Below are positions 1-12,912 of a stretch of DNA of 64,000 nt, piece by piece. The position numbers and the translations under genes are program-made. Within the stretch, counting starts at the first letter, position 1, and each line of letters opens with the position of its first letter. The notes beneath the pieces are model-generated. The model made no database searches. It was not told where the DNA came from and saw only the letters and a program-made list of their open reading frames with translations. Origin of the DNA: Ornithodoros turicata (lineage: Eukaryota > Arthropoda > Arachnida > Ixodida > Argasidae); NCBI RefSeq assembly GCF_037126465.1, contig NW_026999351.1, forward strand, positions 1,736,001 through 1,800,000, in the 5' to 3' direction.

Positions 1-451
1 AACTTGCTGCCGATATCGGCCCGATGTCGTGTGCTGTCTTGGTTGGTGGTGTGCTGAAAACTGTTCTGGACCATGTCGAACAGTGGGAACACATGTCAGA
101 ACGCTTTTTCAGTACAGTCCGGTACACACAATACATCGACGCTGTGCCAGAATATTTTCGCAATACCCCAATACCCCACTATACACCCCCACACATACCC
201 CAATTTAAGCAGGGTACATTTGCTCCGATGTGAACCCAATACGAAGTTTTACATTAAACGGGGTAGCAGGGTGTAAATATGTAGCACGAATACGGAAGCT
301 TACTATGCGAGATATCACGGCCATGGCCACGGCAGACGTCTACGGATGACGTATCGTCATGCAGCGTAGGGTTACGTAGCGTAGCGTCGTAACGAAAACA
401 AATGCGATGATCGATACCCTATCTGTTCTCATATCAGGGGTTGGTGCCGAA
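1..451. other. Unassigned intergenic start of window
   Basis: No coding or RNA gene recognised. Positions 150-220 are rich in CCCCAATACCCCAC-like words, and 320-400 in ACGTAGCGTAGCG-like words. Nothing else is supportable. Confidence 0.5.
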
Positions 452-465
452 CTTTGTATGATTAT

Positions 466-784
466 AGGAAGGCAGTTGCCTCAGGACAGAAGCCGCCGAT
501 ATTTCGAACAGAGACTGTTCTTCTTCTGGGCACCGTCCTCATCATTGGCATGGTATTTAAAGGGTTAGGTTTGACGTGTTTAAAGGTTCATGCGAATTGT
601 GGGTCAACAGCCCGGAGGGAAGAAAGGTTCCGTACGGAACACGTCACATCTAACCCTTTAAATACCATGCCAATGATGAGGACGGTGCCCAGAAGAAGAA
701 CAGTCTCTGTTCGAAATATCGGCGGCTTCTGTCCTGAGGCAACTCCCTTCCTACATTCCACCGGTTCGCTGGATTTCTACCCAT
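466..784. mobile_element. Foldback MITE, copy 1, with 14-bp direct-repeat flanks
   Basis: The segment 466-585 reappears reverse-complemented at about 637-753, giving two ~115-bp inverted arms around a ~50-bp centre. The block is flanked by a perfect 14-bp direct repeat, CTTTGTATGATTAT, at 452-465 and 785-798, which looks like a target-site duplication. About 30 bp lie between the right inverted arm and the right direct repeat, so the TIR is not strictly terminal. A 128-codon open frame crossing it (454-840) is only the translated inverted repeat and is not a gene. A second, half-length copy lies at 44,661-44,830. Confidence 0.8.
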
Positions 785-798
785 CTTTGTATGATTAT

Positions 799-2719
799 GT
801 ATCTATCAAACGATGGGGCAGAGAAAATGTTTTTCTGTAAAACAGAAAAAACATTTCCTTGGTACCCTTGAGTGTGCTATGAACTGATCCAAATGAACGA
901 GAGCGACACAAAACTGATTAACATTTCGTTATTGCCTTTCAGCCCGGACAAGCATGCTTCGACGACGACGATGCGGTACGTGCACGTTTATCTTCTAATT
1001 GGACAACCAACTTTATTAGCTACGCCATGACTAGATAGATTGACAGAAAGCACCAGAATCTTTCGTGAAAACTGGCTGCATCATTCGACATTCCGTCAAA
1101 CACTCTTGAATGCTTTATGCTGGCACTATAGGACATTGATACCAAATTTTTAATCAAAGCCCCAAAAACAATCCAAACGACACACGCTTAGACACAGGCA
1201 GACACGACGCAGACATCTAGCTTCTTTATGTCTAGAGAGAAGTGCCCGTTTCATCTCTGATGACACAGCTTGCAGCTCACGCACCCGTTTCAAGCGTCTG
1301 AAAAACGTCGTCCCTTCCAGAGCTCGCTCTGTCCTTCAATCGTCATTCGACTAGTATACCTTCAACTCATATCTAAATATAGAGGTGATGGACATGTAAC
1401 ACAACCCTCAGGATAGCCTAAAATGTCTTGCACTCGTCCGCTACCAATCTCCTGGATCTGTCAACGCGGCTGTCATACGCTAATATGGCAAATACTCGAG
1501 CCCTGACTTCGACCTGTTTTGGATCAAACCTCCAGGACGAGAGGGCACTGAAACATCAAGAGAGTCACCACGTCGATAGTCACCACGTAGTTGATACTGA
1601 GACAGTTACTGAGTTGACTGAGATCAAGTTGATAGGATGATCTCACAATCACAACTTAGCACGCAGACGCTTCATGGACAGACCGCCGTTCTTTCATCAC
1701 GCCATCCAAGATACTGCAGGCACCTGTGAAAATAAACAGTAAATACTTGAAACAAGTACACTGATGAACAATTTGTGCGCGTGTGTATTTGTGTGTGTGC
1801 GTGTGACCACTGTCAGTGTCTCAAACAACTGAACTACGCATGCACTATTTACACACGCAATTTCTGCTACAAAATTCTGCTACCCCAGGGAACGGGTTCA
1901 CTCCAAAAATCGAAGTACGATTAATTAATGCATCACTGATGCGGCGGAATGCCGGTATTGAATGAGGAAGGGAGCGGAGAGGTTTTTCTCCAGCGCTACG
2001 CACATCCATCAGACTGTCACGATTTTCCAACTCGGGAGTTGTAATGCTAAAACATAAAATGGTATTGTACTTTGTTTCGTGTTGAAAGATAGAATAAATT
2101 AATTAATTAGCATAGTAAGTGCGAATTTAGGGGTAGTTCCTTCGTTAGTCCCACTTAGTTCGCACTTAGTATTCCAGTTTGTCCTTCAGTTATTTTATTA
2201 TTTTATTTATGAATTATATATTTTCGATTCTTTAACTTTATTAACGCCTTTCTAGTACTCGAAATCATTACAAACTTTCGACCACCTTAGCAACAGAAAA
2301 ATCGTACGACAGCCACGGTTATCGGTTCTACATCTGTGGCTCTAAGCGGGTCTGTCTCCAATCCACGTAGCACTTATGTCGTGTTACTCTCCGTTGGGGA
2401 GCCGAGTGGCGCGAGGAAATTTATCGCATTAAGTTGTCAGTTGCAACGCATTCGCAAAATCAACAAGCACAATTACCTGAAGCTCTGCTGTTACATACTA
2501 AACACGGACAAAGGGAACGAAGTGGGGAAGAAAATTGTAAAAAAAAAGAATATAGCTCTGACTGCTTAGGTTTCCTACGGTTGCGAGCCTTGCCAGAGAC
2601 AACGATATTCCACGATCCACTTTTCCGGTACCCTCTGCATTAAAGCTTCACAGCTGGTTTGAGTCCTGTGTTGTCCTCTTCGTATTCTCTGTTTCTCAAA
2701 TTCAACGAAATGTACCTCT
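799..2719. other. Intergenic, no gene recognised
   Basis: Short open frames only. There is a GT-rich microsatellite at about 1,776-1,804 and an AT-rich stretch at 2,090-2,230. No coding, RNA or element signature that I can defend. Confidence 0.4.
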
Positions 2720-3060
2720 TTGATTAATATCCCTGGAACGTCTCTACCTGGTCACGAAAGTCCTGAATATCCGGATATCTTTGTGACATGTAGGGGATAT
2801 CCCACAAAGCCATTTACCTTGTGATTCTACCCAGTAAACAACACATGTCTCAGCACATGTCTGTGTACAGAATATCACGCTCTGGATGTTTGCATTCCGA
2901 TGTATAAAGCGCAGTTCATATGCGCTGGGGAAGCTCCTGGACTATCCAAGAGACCAGGATATGAACACTCATTGAACGTCGCTCGAATATCACGGGGATG
3001 TCGTCTTAGATATACGGATCTGTAGGATGTTTATACAATCTGTTTTTTTTACTGTAAGTC
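2720..3060. repeat. Word repeat built on GATATCC/GGATAT, with a TACCCAGTAAAC motif
   Basis: The words GATATCC, GGATATC, GAATATC and TCCNGGA recur on both strands through 2,725-3,030. An internal TACCCAGTAAAC motif at about 2,828-2,839 recurs at 25,985, and in reverse as GGTTTGCTGGGCA at 35,525-35,538. The right side ends near TTTTTTTACTGTA (about 3,043-3,055). It looks like a short non-coding element, or two adjacent ones, of the same style as the other word repeats in this window. Confidence 0.5.
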
Positions 3061-3699
3061 TTATTTTACTGTGTAGTATTTCGATAGCGTTGGGAGCAAG
3101 CAAACATACATTGTCTGAGCGTCCGATACAGCGTGAATAAATAGTATTCGCGTGTTGCTCTCTTTGCAAAGCATTTACGTAGCATCCTTAAAGAAACAGA
3201 CGAATGGCCTTACAGCTCTACGTAGCAGGTAATCACAGCAGAGCTGACATCCTGAATTAAAAACACAGTATTTGACAGGAAATTATGTCGGAATTATTGT
3301 TGGCATGGCATTGACTCAATGCAGGTGTAGCGAAATTGCAAAGGCACATCCATCCTCGTCACCGCTACAAAGTTTTTACGCCCCTCTATAATTAGCGCGA
3401 TTTCGCTGAAACGACGTTTGCAACGCTTCGTTTCATTCTGCGGTTACGACCGATTGTCATCAAGCAAGATGGTGACTCATTACAGCAGGTATACCAGCAG
3501 AGTTCCAGTGCATATTACAGTGGCATTGCCAGATATGTTGTTTCGAGCAATGTGTATAGTCTGCGGGAAGTTATTGAATGTAACGACGCGCTGAGTAGGG
3601 CACTTCACACGCTTCGAATTTCGATATTGCCGTGCGACTTCGCCATTTGGAACCGGTACCAATACGGGTTCGTCCCATTATCTGCATTTTCATTATTAG
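3061..3699. other. Intergenic, no gene recognised
   Basis: Small open frames overlap on the minus strand at 3,480-3,800 without family resemblance. Nothing else seen. Confidence 0.35.
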
Positions 3700-3842
3700 G
3701 GGGTTCGCATGAGCTATATGGGCATGAGTAATATCTTGCTGACATTTTCCCCACATTGGTTGAATTTTTGCAATATGAGCCCACATTGCCGACCGACATT
3801 TTCCCCATTACTGCTCACACTTGGCAATATGGAGCATAGACA
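3700..3842. repeat. Word repeat built on CAATATGG / ATTTTCCCCA
   Basis: Words TTTTCCCCA, CAATATG, CACATTG and TTGGCAATATGG alternate over about 140 bp directly downstream of the 3' end of Penelope-like copy 1 (which runs on the minus strand). The same vocabulary, CAATATGGG and GGCAATG, starts right after the 3' end of Penelope-like copy 2 at 12,913. Confidence 0.55.
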
Positions 3843-3877
3843 AAATGGCGTAAATGCAGGCTAGCTGGTGAATAAAT

Positions 3878-5975
3878 TCCATGATAGGCAAGCCTGAGCG
3901 ATGCGCAAGACACGTAAACAAACACAAACACGAGGGCTCAAAACCAGCAAGACGTTTAATATATAATAACGAACTTCATGAACACGTAGACGATGCGTGG
4001 GAAGACCGAGAGAGGGGGAATATGGAATTGAGGACAAAGTGAGTTGAAGGAAGGTTAGAAGAGCCGCTTGAAGGCCGGGTGGATACATACAGACGGCACA
4101 CTAATACAATTGCCCACACTCTGTATGGCCAATGCGTCTCTCAAAAGACGTTTTCGCCTGTCTGGTTCCCACGCCAGCACCGCTGTCTGCGACCATAGGG
4201 GTTGACAATTATTACAGAGCCTTAGGTGGCCCGACAAATTTGAATCTGGGCAGTTTTAATGCTGGCCCAACCTTTGGTTAAAACCTTGAGACGTTTGACC
4301 TATGTATACAAAGCCACAAGCTAACGGAATTCTATACACAACATTTTTTGCACGTGGAACAAATTTGATGGTTCTGTGTTCAGCATTACATCCAGGCTCT
4401 GGTTTCGAAAAAGGCGTTAAACGATCTAACCTGAAGTTGTTCCTAAAGAGGAGACGGACCCCCATCTCATTCGACATAGCCTTCAAATTATGTGATATCT
4501 TGTGGTAGTACGGACCTACTGCCATGTTTTCGTTTTTCTCTTTTTCTTCCGTTAAACCTTTCGGGCGAGCATGAAACTGTGCAAGTAAATTGTGCTGGAT
4601 TAGCTTAAACTCATATCCTGCTCTTTGTAACTTGGCGGTCTGTAGCTTGAATGCACTGAACACAAGATTTAAGCAAGACTTGGTCAGGGCACTGGTTATC
4701 AAGGAATTTATCAAACTATTTTTCACCAACTTAGAATGGCAACTCCTTCTAGGCAGAAAGGTTTTTTTAGTTGAAGCATCATAGTGCCAGCATAACCCAC
4801 CTTTGAAGTGTAATGTCAAATCTAAAACCTTCAATTTCCCGTCGGCAGGATGCTCTTCCGTAAATGTTAATTTGGGGGACGATTCACGAGCCACGTTGCA
4901 GTTCTACCAAGCAGGATCGGGAACGAGACATAAATATCAGACCATCAACGTATCTAGCCACCAAAACAGCGTCAGGCAAAGACGAATTTACAAAAGCACG
5001 TAAATGAAAGTCGAGGCAGCCTAAATAGATTTCAGATAGGAATGGTGCAAACAGACGAACCTGTGAAAACACAATCCTTTTGGGTGTATAAAACGCCATC
5101 TATGCAAGTTACATTAGAATTCAAGTACAAATTCAGCAATTCCAAAATATCACTTATAGCTATGCCAGCGTGAGACTGGAAACGTACCAAAAGATCCAAA
5201 ACGCGTTTCACAGCAAAGGTTTTTTAAGAGAATAGTACAGATCTTTGACATCCAACGATATCGGGAACATTTCAGAACCATGAAATGGCAAAAGCATTTT
5301 GACAAATTCTTCGGAGTTTCTCAGAGATAAGGGGTTGGGTACATTTAAAACTGACAATTATTTCTGGATGAACGCTGATACGAACTTCTGCCAAGTGCTA
5401 TTTTCATTAAGTACAATTCTAAGGGGTAGATTGGGTTTATGGTCCTTCAACAAAAATTTTGAAGAGAACGCGCAAGACGCAGTTCCTTTGATATTCTTTA
5501 CCAAGGTTGACATTTCGTTTTCATTCAAAATATTCGAAACATCCCTTTTCAATGTTCGAAGGTTCCCAATGAAAGGCACTAACAGCTCGTCAATCGCATC
5601 CGATCGCTTTTTTAAGAACTCTTTTCTCGGGAGAACACCAAAACGGCCAGGTTTGTCAGTTTGAAGCAAGACGAGGATTTTAGCCTGCAACTCTTCCTGT
5701 GCCGCGACCACAGAACGGGATTTTGACACAGTAGCCGGGACCCGTGCATTGGGAAAGCTTGGCAATCGAATTTTCAATGAAAGCATGTGTTTGGGAACCA
5801 CATTGCAGCTATGAGGTCCACGTCGGAGATGAAATCGAACTTTGAAGGTTTCACATTAGGAGGCCATACCAGTCGGGGAACAACTCCGATTCACGATTTT
5901 CTCGATTCTAGATGGTGCCACGGTCGACGTCCTTATCACGCCGTTCACCTCCGACTGCGAAATAATCCCCATTGT
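3878..5975 (-). pseudogene. Penelope-like retroelement (RT plus GIY-YIG), decayed copy 1
   Basis: Broken open frames follow one another on the minus strand. 5,801-5,358 holds the N-terminal RT region with LLKDHKPNLPLR, the counterpart of the usual KxHKPxxPLRPIV motif. 5,099-4,884 holds the catalytic region, where the YVDD box reads YVDG. 4,894-4,256 (212 codons) holds the C-terminal RT region and the start of a GIY-YIG endonuclease (VVYRIPLACGFVYIGQT). 4,237-4,055 is the rest of that domain. Family knowledge: these elements reverse-transcribe their RNA and use the GIY-YIG nuclease for target cleavage. Frameshifts, the D-to-G change in the catalytic box and missing stretches indicate it is dead. 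The 3' end is at about 3,878, shared with copy 2 (12,912). Confidence 0.88.
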
Positions 5976-6000
5976 GCATGGTTCACGTCGCGAGTTTAAG

Positions 6001-6165
6001 GCGGCGCGCACCCTTTGCGCTCTTTGTCGAGAGGTAAAGTGTCGGACTTTGACACGAAAGGTCCGCAGTTCGATTCGAGACATTCACGTCTTTTATACTT
6101 ACTTGCCGTACTACTTGCCTTACTATACTTACTATACTTACTTGCCTTACTATACTTATTGTATG
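6001..6165 (+). repeat. tRNA-derived SINE with a TACTTACTTGCC tail
   Basis: An A-box-like GTCGAGAGGTA at about 6,027 and a B-box-like GCAGTTCGATTC at about 6,065 sit 30-40 bp apart, as in a tRNA gene. The acceptor arm does not close. The body is followed by imperfect repeats of TACTTACTTGCCTTACTA to about 6,165. This fits a SINE with a simple-repeat tail rather than a functional tRNA gene. Confidence 0.55.
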
Positions 6166-7149
6166 CCGACGTACAAGTGTGATCGGATAGTACGGATGAC
6201 AATATGGGCAGTACACACACAGATGGTATTATAAACGAATGTTGCCAGCAGTGAGTCTGAGGACAAGGCGATTGCCAATTAAGAAATGAGGAAATGGCCA
6301 AGGAAAGGTATTTTCATATGCTATCAACGCTCGCCCAAGATGTTGGTATCTCGGAGGCTCTCAACTGGATGTACCAGCGGCTGTAAATTAGGCCATAAAC
6401 ACGCAGCACTTACAGTGCAAGTCACGAAAATCTTGTGCTCGAAACAGTATTCCCTTTTTTTTTTTTGTACTCGCTTACATGCAATTTACCTTGATAATAA
6501 CTCTATTATTCATGCAAAAATGACATTTTGGTATGTATATTTCTGGTAAGTAAGCATTATCAAATATTTGAATTCACTTACAGGGCGTTGGTGCAAAATA
6601 CTTTTCAAAATTTTCATCGCAGAATAGACTTCTTTACCCGAAAACTTCAGTAATCCGTTCCCCTATGTTCCCTCTTCTTTTTCTTTCACATTACATCGGC
6701 TCAGCAAAATGATGTCAGTCGACAACCCCCAGAGACAGGGGCCTCCCTTCTTCTCGCCTTGGTGTGCCAGTTTGCAAAACCGTACAAAGAAGGCGAAGGG
6801 CGATAAAGGCTTCGGGTCGAGCCAACCAAGGAAGATACGGAAAGGTCGAGCGGCGAGGCCTCCCAGAGGGAGTCGCGATATTCCCAACAGACTTTTTTTT
6901 TCTGGACGCCAAGAGGAACGATTCGACAAAAAATAAAAGGACACAGACTAGAAAGATATTAACAATGGTCACCTGACAACATAACAGGTTCTTGTTTGAG
7001 TGTTGCAAAAAGTGCAGTTCGGTCTCCTTATCATGTGGGACAGGAAAATCACTATTCTTGTAGGGCAACACAGATGCAATTACAAAATTGGCGTTTCCAG
7101 AGATGAATATGAGCGCTAGTTGCCAAATGAAGGAATGATCACCGAGAAG
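6166..7149. other. Intergenic, no gene recognised
   Basis: Contains homopolymer runs (T at 6,455-6,466 and 6,892-6,901). A 224-codon minus-strand frame spanning 6,715-7,389 has no recognisable domain and crosses the GATCGAACGG repeat, so it is not called. Confidence 0.35.
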
Positions 7150-8080
7150 TCGTTTCCTATATTCAAAGCTTGCCCGAGATGCCGGATTTTCCTCCCCGGA
7201 AAAAATGTCCCCGGGAAGAACCATCCCCAGGAAAAGCCCAGAGAAATCTTCTCCGCAAGAACGAAAGCCGTTTGATCGAACGCGGGGCATTTCGTCCAAG
7301 GCAATCTGATCGAACACCGTTTGATCGAAACGGCAGCGGTCGTTTGATTTTTTATTGGTTCGTTTGAAGCAGATGCATACTCTAAACAAGATTGAACTAA
7401 AGTATTATATGGCTGTTAATAGAATATCTTTTTTTTATACAATGGCGAAATTTCCTTCTTAGCATTCAGACTTCGGGTGCCTTTCATGTACATATCACTA
7501 TCATCGTTCCCTGTCGTCAGCAGTGAAAAGGGTGCCCAGAAGAAGCACAGACTATTGGCTGCTCCCAACTTGAAGACATTTTCTTCGGTATGCGTCCCAC
7601 TTATTCGCGGGATACAACAACAACTTTATTTCAGGATGATAGGTGGGGAGTTTCATCGCCGGGCGCGATGCTCTACCGCATTGGTGGAGGTGAAGTGGGG
7701 ACTGAAGTAATGGGTCCCGTTACAATTTCACGGGATACTTCCGCATTGTTCCATTCAATTTAGTTTCCTTTCGGATGGGAGAGAGTAAAAAGCGAGAAGG
7801 CTGTGCTGTTAGTGAATGACAAAGGTCCGCAAATAACCAGTGGCCTCCTCTCTTTAGCTGAAAAAAAGAAGAAGCAAGAAACAAACAAACAAAGAAGGAG
7901 AGAACACTTATTGCCTGCTCCGTATGTTCGAGTCAGGAGTTACAGAAACAGAGGTGCTAAGGACACGCTGCGAGCTTCGAACTCCCTTCGAAGAATCATC
8001 TTTCGAACAAACGGCGTCGCTCAAACGCCTTCGATCAAACTGCGTTCGACCAAACGGCGTTCGATCAAATGCTGTTATGC
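7150..8080. repeat. Region bounded by inverted TTCGATCAAACGG-type words
   Basis: 7,265-7,345 carries repeated (T)TTGATCGAACG/GTTTGATCGAAACGG words. 7,985-8,070 carries the same words in the other orientation (TTCGATCAAACTGCGTTCG and variants). A related word occurs at 10,740. The pair may be the subterminal regions of one ~0.9-kb non-autonomous DNA transposon, but I could not define TIR ends or a TSD. Confidence 0.4.
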
Positions 8081-10410
8081 TGTTTACGTTGTTTCTTACT
8101 CATGTTTGTACGTTATCAATTACTTTTCTTCAAATAACAGCTTAGGATTTCGGAATATCCAGTTATAATGTGATGAGGAGGATGCGATGGACTGTGGACG
8201 GTGGACTGTCAAAAACAAGCCTAAACTAACCAAACCTCTGAAAACTAACCTAGGACCCGGTTCTAAACTAGGTTCCCACTGGGGACGATTTCGCCGTATC
8301 CCGGAAATTACAGGAGCGCCGTTGTGAACAGCTGAGGAAACGGATCATAGCCGACCAAGCTCTATCACATTATTTATTTAAGTTGCGAGACGGGATTCTT
8401 TAAATTATCATTGATGCTAACGCATAGTAAAACCATTGAACAAGGAACATAAATGCACCCGCTGCGCCGCTTGCATTGTGCCGATTACATCTGTTCTTTC
8501 TGTTCCTCTGTTCAAATAAATCTTGACTATGACACGAGGTGATTCATCACTAGTGATTTTCCAAGGTCCTGCTGCCTTCTACTTATTTCTTGCAGATATG
8601 TTGGGAAAATGGTAGCCGCGTTCTGTTATAAAGAGGAGTGCTACAGAATACTGAGCTCAATGACCTTCTGTATTCGTACCAACGAAAGTAAACGCATATG
8701 CCCACTATCCTGAGGCTCTGACTTCACGCTCGCTGAACGTGGGTATGGTCGGACTTATTCACAATACGATTATACTGTGATGTCCAATGAGGTGGTGTCA
8801 CGAGATTGGAAGGATTTTGAAAAGCTCATACTTTAGAGACGATTCAAGTGTGCCGCTTGGATAGACGCCATGAACTGTAAGAACTTTCGCGATCGTCAAG
8901 CTAGCCCCCCCTCCCCCCATATGTTATTTTCTCCCCGGATTGGCACTATTTGCGTGGGTCGGCTAGTGGCAGTTAGGGGGCTCGGGCCCCCCGTAGCCTC
9001 CCCGTAGCTACGCGACTGACCGGAATACTAGTATTTTCATATATAGTTCTTTTTTTGTTGGTGGTGGTGGCTAGACACTGATGTTGATGTACAGTATTTT
9101 CAGCAGAAGCGGAGTTGTAAGGGCAATGAACAACTGAATAAGTGGGTGTAGAGCTTTTATAACCCATAAACATCGGCACAGAAAAAGATGTAAGGACAAC
9201 TGTAAAACCTGTGTCTCACCGACAGTAGAGAAATACAAGCATCCAGCGAACGATATGGCTAGCGAACTAATGCAGCGAACTATATCCATTAAATGTTGTT
9301 CGTTGAATGGAATGTAGATGTAATTATTCATTAATACGTGAAAAAAAAACGAAAAAAAGAACAACCCTATGTCTCCTAATTTCAACAAATCCGCAAAGCG
9401 AACGATAACACTCGGTCGGCTGTGATGTGCTTCATCGACTATTTAGGTTTGCATCTATATTTCAGGGGCTTTTAGTGCACAATTATCCGCACTTTACCCA
9501 CCACGCACTTTCTTTTCGTAGTAAACACGTTGTACATTATTGTTTTTCATCTTCGCTGGCTAGTCTATTTGCGAGCACGAAATGCTATGCATTCCAGTTA
9601 TTTGATTTCTAATACAATAGCCACAAAACTTATAAACTTCATAATCAACACCATCCCATTCAGTGGTCATTCACTAGAGTGCTCACCCCGTGTCTCTTTG
9701 GCCTTTCCGTTTTCAGCCTTCTGATTTTCGGCTTTCTGATAGTTCGACGTTATGATTTTCGGCCTTTTGATACGCTCAATACTTACACTCAGTCAGTCTA
9801 AATAAATGAATTGCATTTAGCAACAGCTATTCAAAAAAAAAAGAAAGAAATAAAAAAGGAGAAGAAGGAAGCTCCTAAAACTCTTTGAACTCCGTCTTTA
9901 TGTACGCGAGGAGGTCTCGGAGCACGAATTCCGTCTCATAATGCGCTGATTATTACCCGGAAACTTCAGTACTCCTTGGTTTTCGCAGGGTACTTCACAT
10001 TACACCAGACCTTTCGTTCAGCTGGTTCAGCGTAGAGTCACTAGTTCAGTGGCGAATCCCCAGTGACCCGGAGCTTTTCCTGATCTTCCTCAGAAGGCTT
10101 TCCTTTGTTTGCGGTGCAAAGAACGACGGGTACAGGTTTTGGGTCATCCAACGCGGAACCAGCAAGAAGTGTCGAAAGATGAAAAATCCAGGGAACCGGT
10201 ATCGAAACATTGGCCGTATCTCAAATAACGTGATCGAAGTCCCCGTTGAAAAATAAACAACATGAACATGAAAATGCAAACACCGAACTTTTACTAATCT
10301 AATAATCAACTACCTAATGTGTTGTTCCGTCGCGTCCGCCCCGCTAAGCCTAAGCAGCCAAAAGTGTGGCTCTCGTTCGCTAAAATGACTTGGACAGACA
10401 TCGAAATTTC
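8081..10410. other. Intergenic, no gene recognised
   Basis: Short open frames without family signal. There is a C-rich run at 8,905-8,920 and A-rich runs at 9,340-9,360 and 9,832-9,860. Nothing else defensible. Confidence 0.35.
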
Positions 10411-10536
10411 ATGCATGATGTAAAACCCCGAAAAACTAGGGAACACGAAGGGACAGACACAAACACGAAGTCTCAAAAACAGCTGTTCGTGTCTGTCCCT
10501 TCGCGTCCCCTAGTCTCAGGGTTTTACATCATGCAT
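10411..10536. repeat. Foldback hairpin 1
   Basis: 10,411-10,470 (ATGCATGATGTAAAACCC... ending in ACAGACACAAACACGAA) is matched in reverse complement by 10,486-10,536, with a ~20-bp loop. Inner arm words are GGGACAGACACAAACACGAAG and its complement. Confidence 0.75.
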
Positions 10537-10950
10537 CATCTTCACCAGCTCGCTTGCTTCCTAGCCATTTTTTCATCGAAAGTTGTTGAGTTTGTGTGGT
10601 AAATAGTGATGTCGGACTTTTAAACACGGCATATCATCGTACCAAGCAATCGAGCATTGTCGTTGGTTTTCCTTCTTTCGCGAACGTGAATTTGGGTTCC
10701 GGAAAAGACTGTTGCCCATTGCCTGGGCGGAAATAATTGTGCAGCGGTCGCTTGATCGATTTTTCTTATTGGTTCACGTGGAGCGTTGACGAAAAAAATA
10801 ATAAGATAAAAATGAAAATAAATCTATCAATTAAAGAAAGAAAGAGAAGAACAAAGAAACCTGCAGTTCTAAATGCAGTTATCCTGAGGAACATTTATTT
10901 GTGTGTAATCCTCTTGATCGCTGTTTCAATATTACGAACATTACAGGGCA

Positions 10951-11060
10951 ATGAAAGATGGAAGTCACTGAAAAGGTTAGCCAGCTGTAGGGGTCGAACC
11001 CACATCTTCTCACCCACTCCTACAGCTGGCTAACCTTTTCAGTGACTTCCATCTTTCATC
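10951..11060. repeat. Foldback hairpin 2 containing a tRNA-like B box
   Basis: The arms ATGAAAGATGGAAGTCACTG...(10,951-10,995) and the complement (11,017-11,060) are nearly perfect. The loop side holds GTGGGTTCGACCCC on the minus strand, a polymerase III B-box-like sequence. This suggests a self-inverted fragment of a SINE. Confidence 0.7.
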
Positions 11061-12150
11061 GTTAATTTCATAGGCAAATGAGGCTTTGTGTGTGTTTGTC
11101 CTTACTATGTTGTTCCAGCCTCAGAGCATCAGTTCTCTCATATTACAGGGCAGTCATGTTGAACGTTACTGGAATATTTGTAAAGTCGGCCTTCCACTAA
11201 TCGTAAATACGGCAGATTCTCGTTAGCCTTATGAGACAGTTGTCTGAGTAAGCACAAACCCGGCAAAATCGGGCAAATTGACGTTTCATGTGAAGCTAAT
11301 AAACTCATCTCAATTCTCTATACGCGCACCGAAAAAAGAAGACGGTTGTTGGCCTGTGGTTGTTGGCGACAATGCCGGCTCAGACGATAATCCCTTTACG
11401 AGCAGCTAAGTAAGCTTTTGTTCTGGTCTCCAAGGTCATGCCCTAAGTCAGCGGTCCAGGAAAGTAATGAGGAGAGAGGAGCCAGCAGTGCCGTCCGGTG
11501 CGCACGCGCACGCTTGCTCGGCGGAAGGATACGGTCCGCGCGGTTTTGCTGTCTCGTCAGAACGATGCCGTTCACTGGACTTTTAGTTGGTGATTTTGCG
11601 TACTCACATTTCATGCTTTTTTATAAAAACGATCTATCAATTCCTGAAACATATCGGGAGAAAGTAAATGGAACGTTTTTTTTTTTTTTTGAAATGGCTA
11701 TAGAAGTTTAATAAAAACCTGTCCAAAGAGTCAGGGGAAAAATTGTGTATTTTTTTCATGTTCATGACGTCGCCGTAAAATACATACGACATGTATGAGA
11801 AACCTAATAACATTATTCTGTTCATCCCGTCTTCCTCTTTATTGTGAAATCACCCGCGTCAAAATCTGCGTGATAGTTACCGAGAAAAAGCATAAGATAT
11901 GTTCCATAGGAAATACATTGGGACGGAGAGCTGGTATGCCCTCTTAAGGCAGAACTTTGGCGTTTTGGAGAGAAGGTCTGTGAGGTGCGACGACAGATGC
12001 ACACTTGCAGGATTGACGGAGAGAGTTGATGAATGGACGTGCTCTTCACGGCGTTTCACAGCAGGTTTGCGAACCGAGCGACGGAGGACTGACCGAAGAG
12101 AAGCGAATTCTTCTTCTTGACAACGTTGCCAATCGGAAAATTCTTGGGTA
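11061..12150. other. Intergenic, no gene recognised
   Basis: Short overlapping frames only. A T-homopolymer lies at about 11,679-11,690. A GC-richer patch at 11,440-11,570 (GTGCGCACGCGCACGCTTG) has no linked coding frame. Confidence 0.35.
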
Positions 12151-12159
12151 TGCCAAAAG

Positions 12160-12912
12160 TGTGAGCATCATACCGACGGGAAATTGAAGTTTTTATATTT
12201 GACCTTACACTGCTGGCAATATGGTGCTTCAAGTAAAAAACCCCTTCTGCCAAGAAGGAGTTGCCATTCTAAGTTGGTGAAAAATAGTTTGATAAATTCC
12301 TTGATAACCAGTGCCCTGACCAAGTCTTACTCCAAATCGTGTTCAGTGCTGTCAAGCTACAGACCGCGAAGTTACAAAGAGCAGGCTATGAGATTAAGCT
12401 AATCCAGCACAATTTACTTGCACAGTTTGAAGTTCGCCCGAAATGTTTAATGGAAGAAAAGGAGAGAAAAAAATGTAGTAGTTCCGTACTACCACAAGAT
12501 ATCACATAATTTGAAGGCTATGTCGAAGGAGATGGGGGTCCATCTCCTCTCTAGGAACAACTTCAGGTTAGATCGTTTAACGCCTTTGGTCAACCGCTAT
12601 GGTCCCAGACGGCGGTGCTGGCGTGGGAACGAGACAGGCGAAAACGTCTTTTGAGAGAAGCATTGGCCATACAGAGTGTGGACAATTGTATTAGTGTGTC
12701 GTCTGTATCTATCCACCCGGCCTTCAAGCGGCTCCTCTGACCTTCCTTCAACTCACTTTGTCCTCAATTCCATATTCCCCATCTCTCTGTCTTCCCACGC
12801 ACCATCTACATGTTCATGAAGTTCGTTATTATATATTAAACGTCTTGCTGGTTTTGAGCCCTCGTGTTAGTGTTTGTTTACGTGTCTTGATCGCTCAGGC
12901 TTGCCTATCATG
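12160..12912 (+). pseudogene. Penelope-like retroelement, copy 2, internally deleted
   Basis: Same family as the minus-strand copy at 3,878-5,975, now on the plus strand. The shared block LLPRRSCHSKLVKNSLINSL is encoded at about 12,240-12,310, and the 3' UTR ends with the same CTTGCCTATCATGG at 12,899-12,912. Relative to copy 1, about 200 bp are missing near 12,585, removing most of the GIY-YIG start. The 5' part of the RT is absent, so it is a 5'-truncated, frameshifted remnant. An open frame beginning in its 3' UTR (12,874-13,395) is not a gene. Confidence 0.82.

Noticed and set aside
454..840. 128-codon open frame with self-similar ends
   Set aside because: It is the translation of both inverted arms of a MITE.
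6001..6085. Functional tRNA gene
   Set aside because: A- and B-box spacing fits, but no acceptor-stem pairing or clear anticodon loop, and a simple-repeat tail follows; called a SINE.
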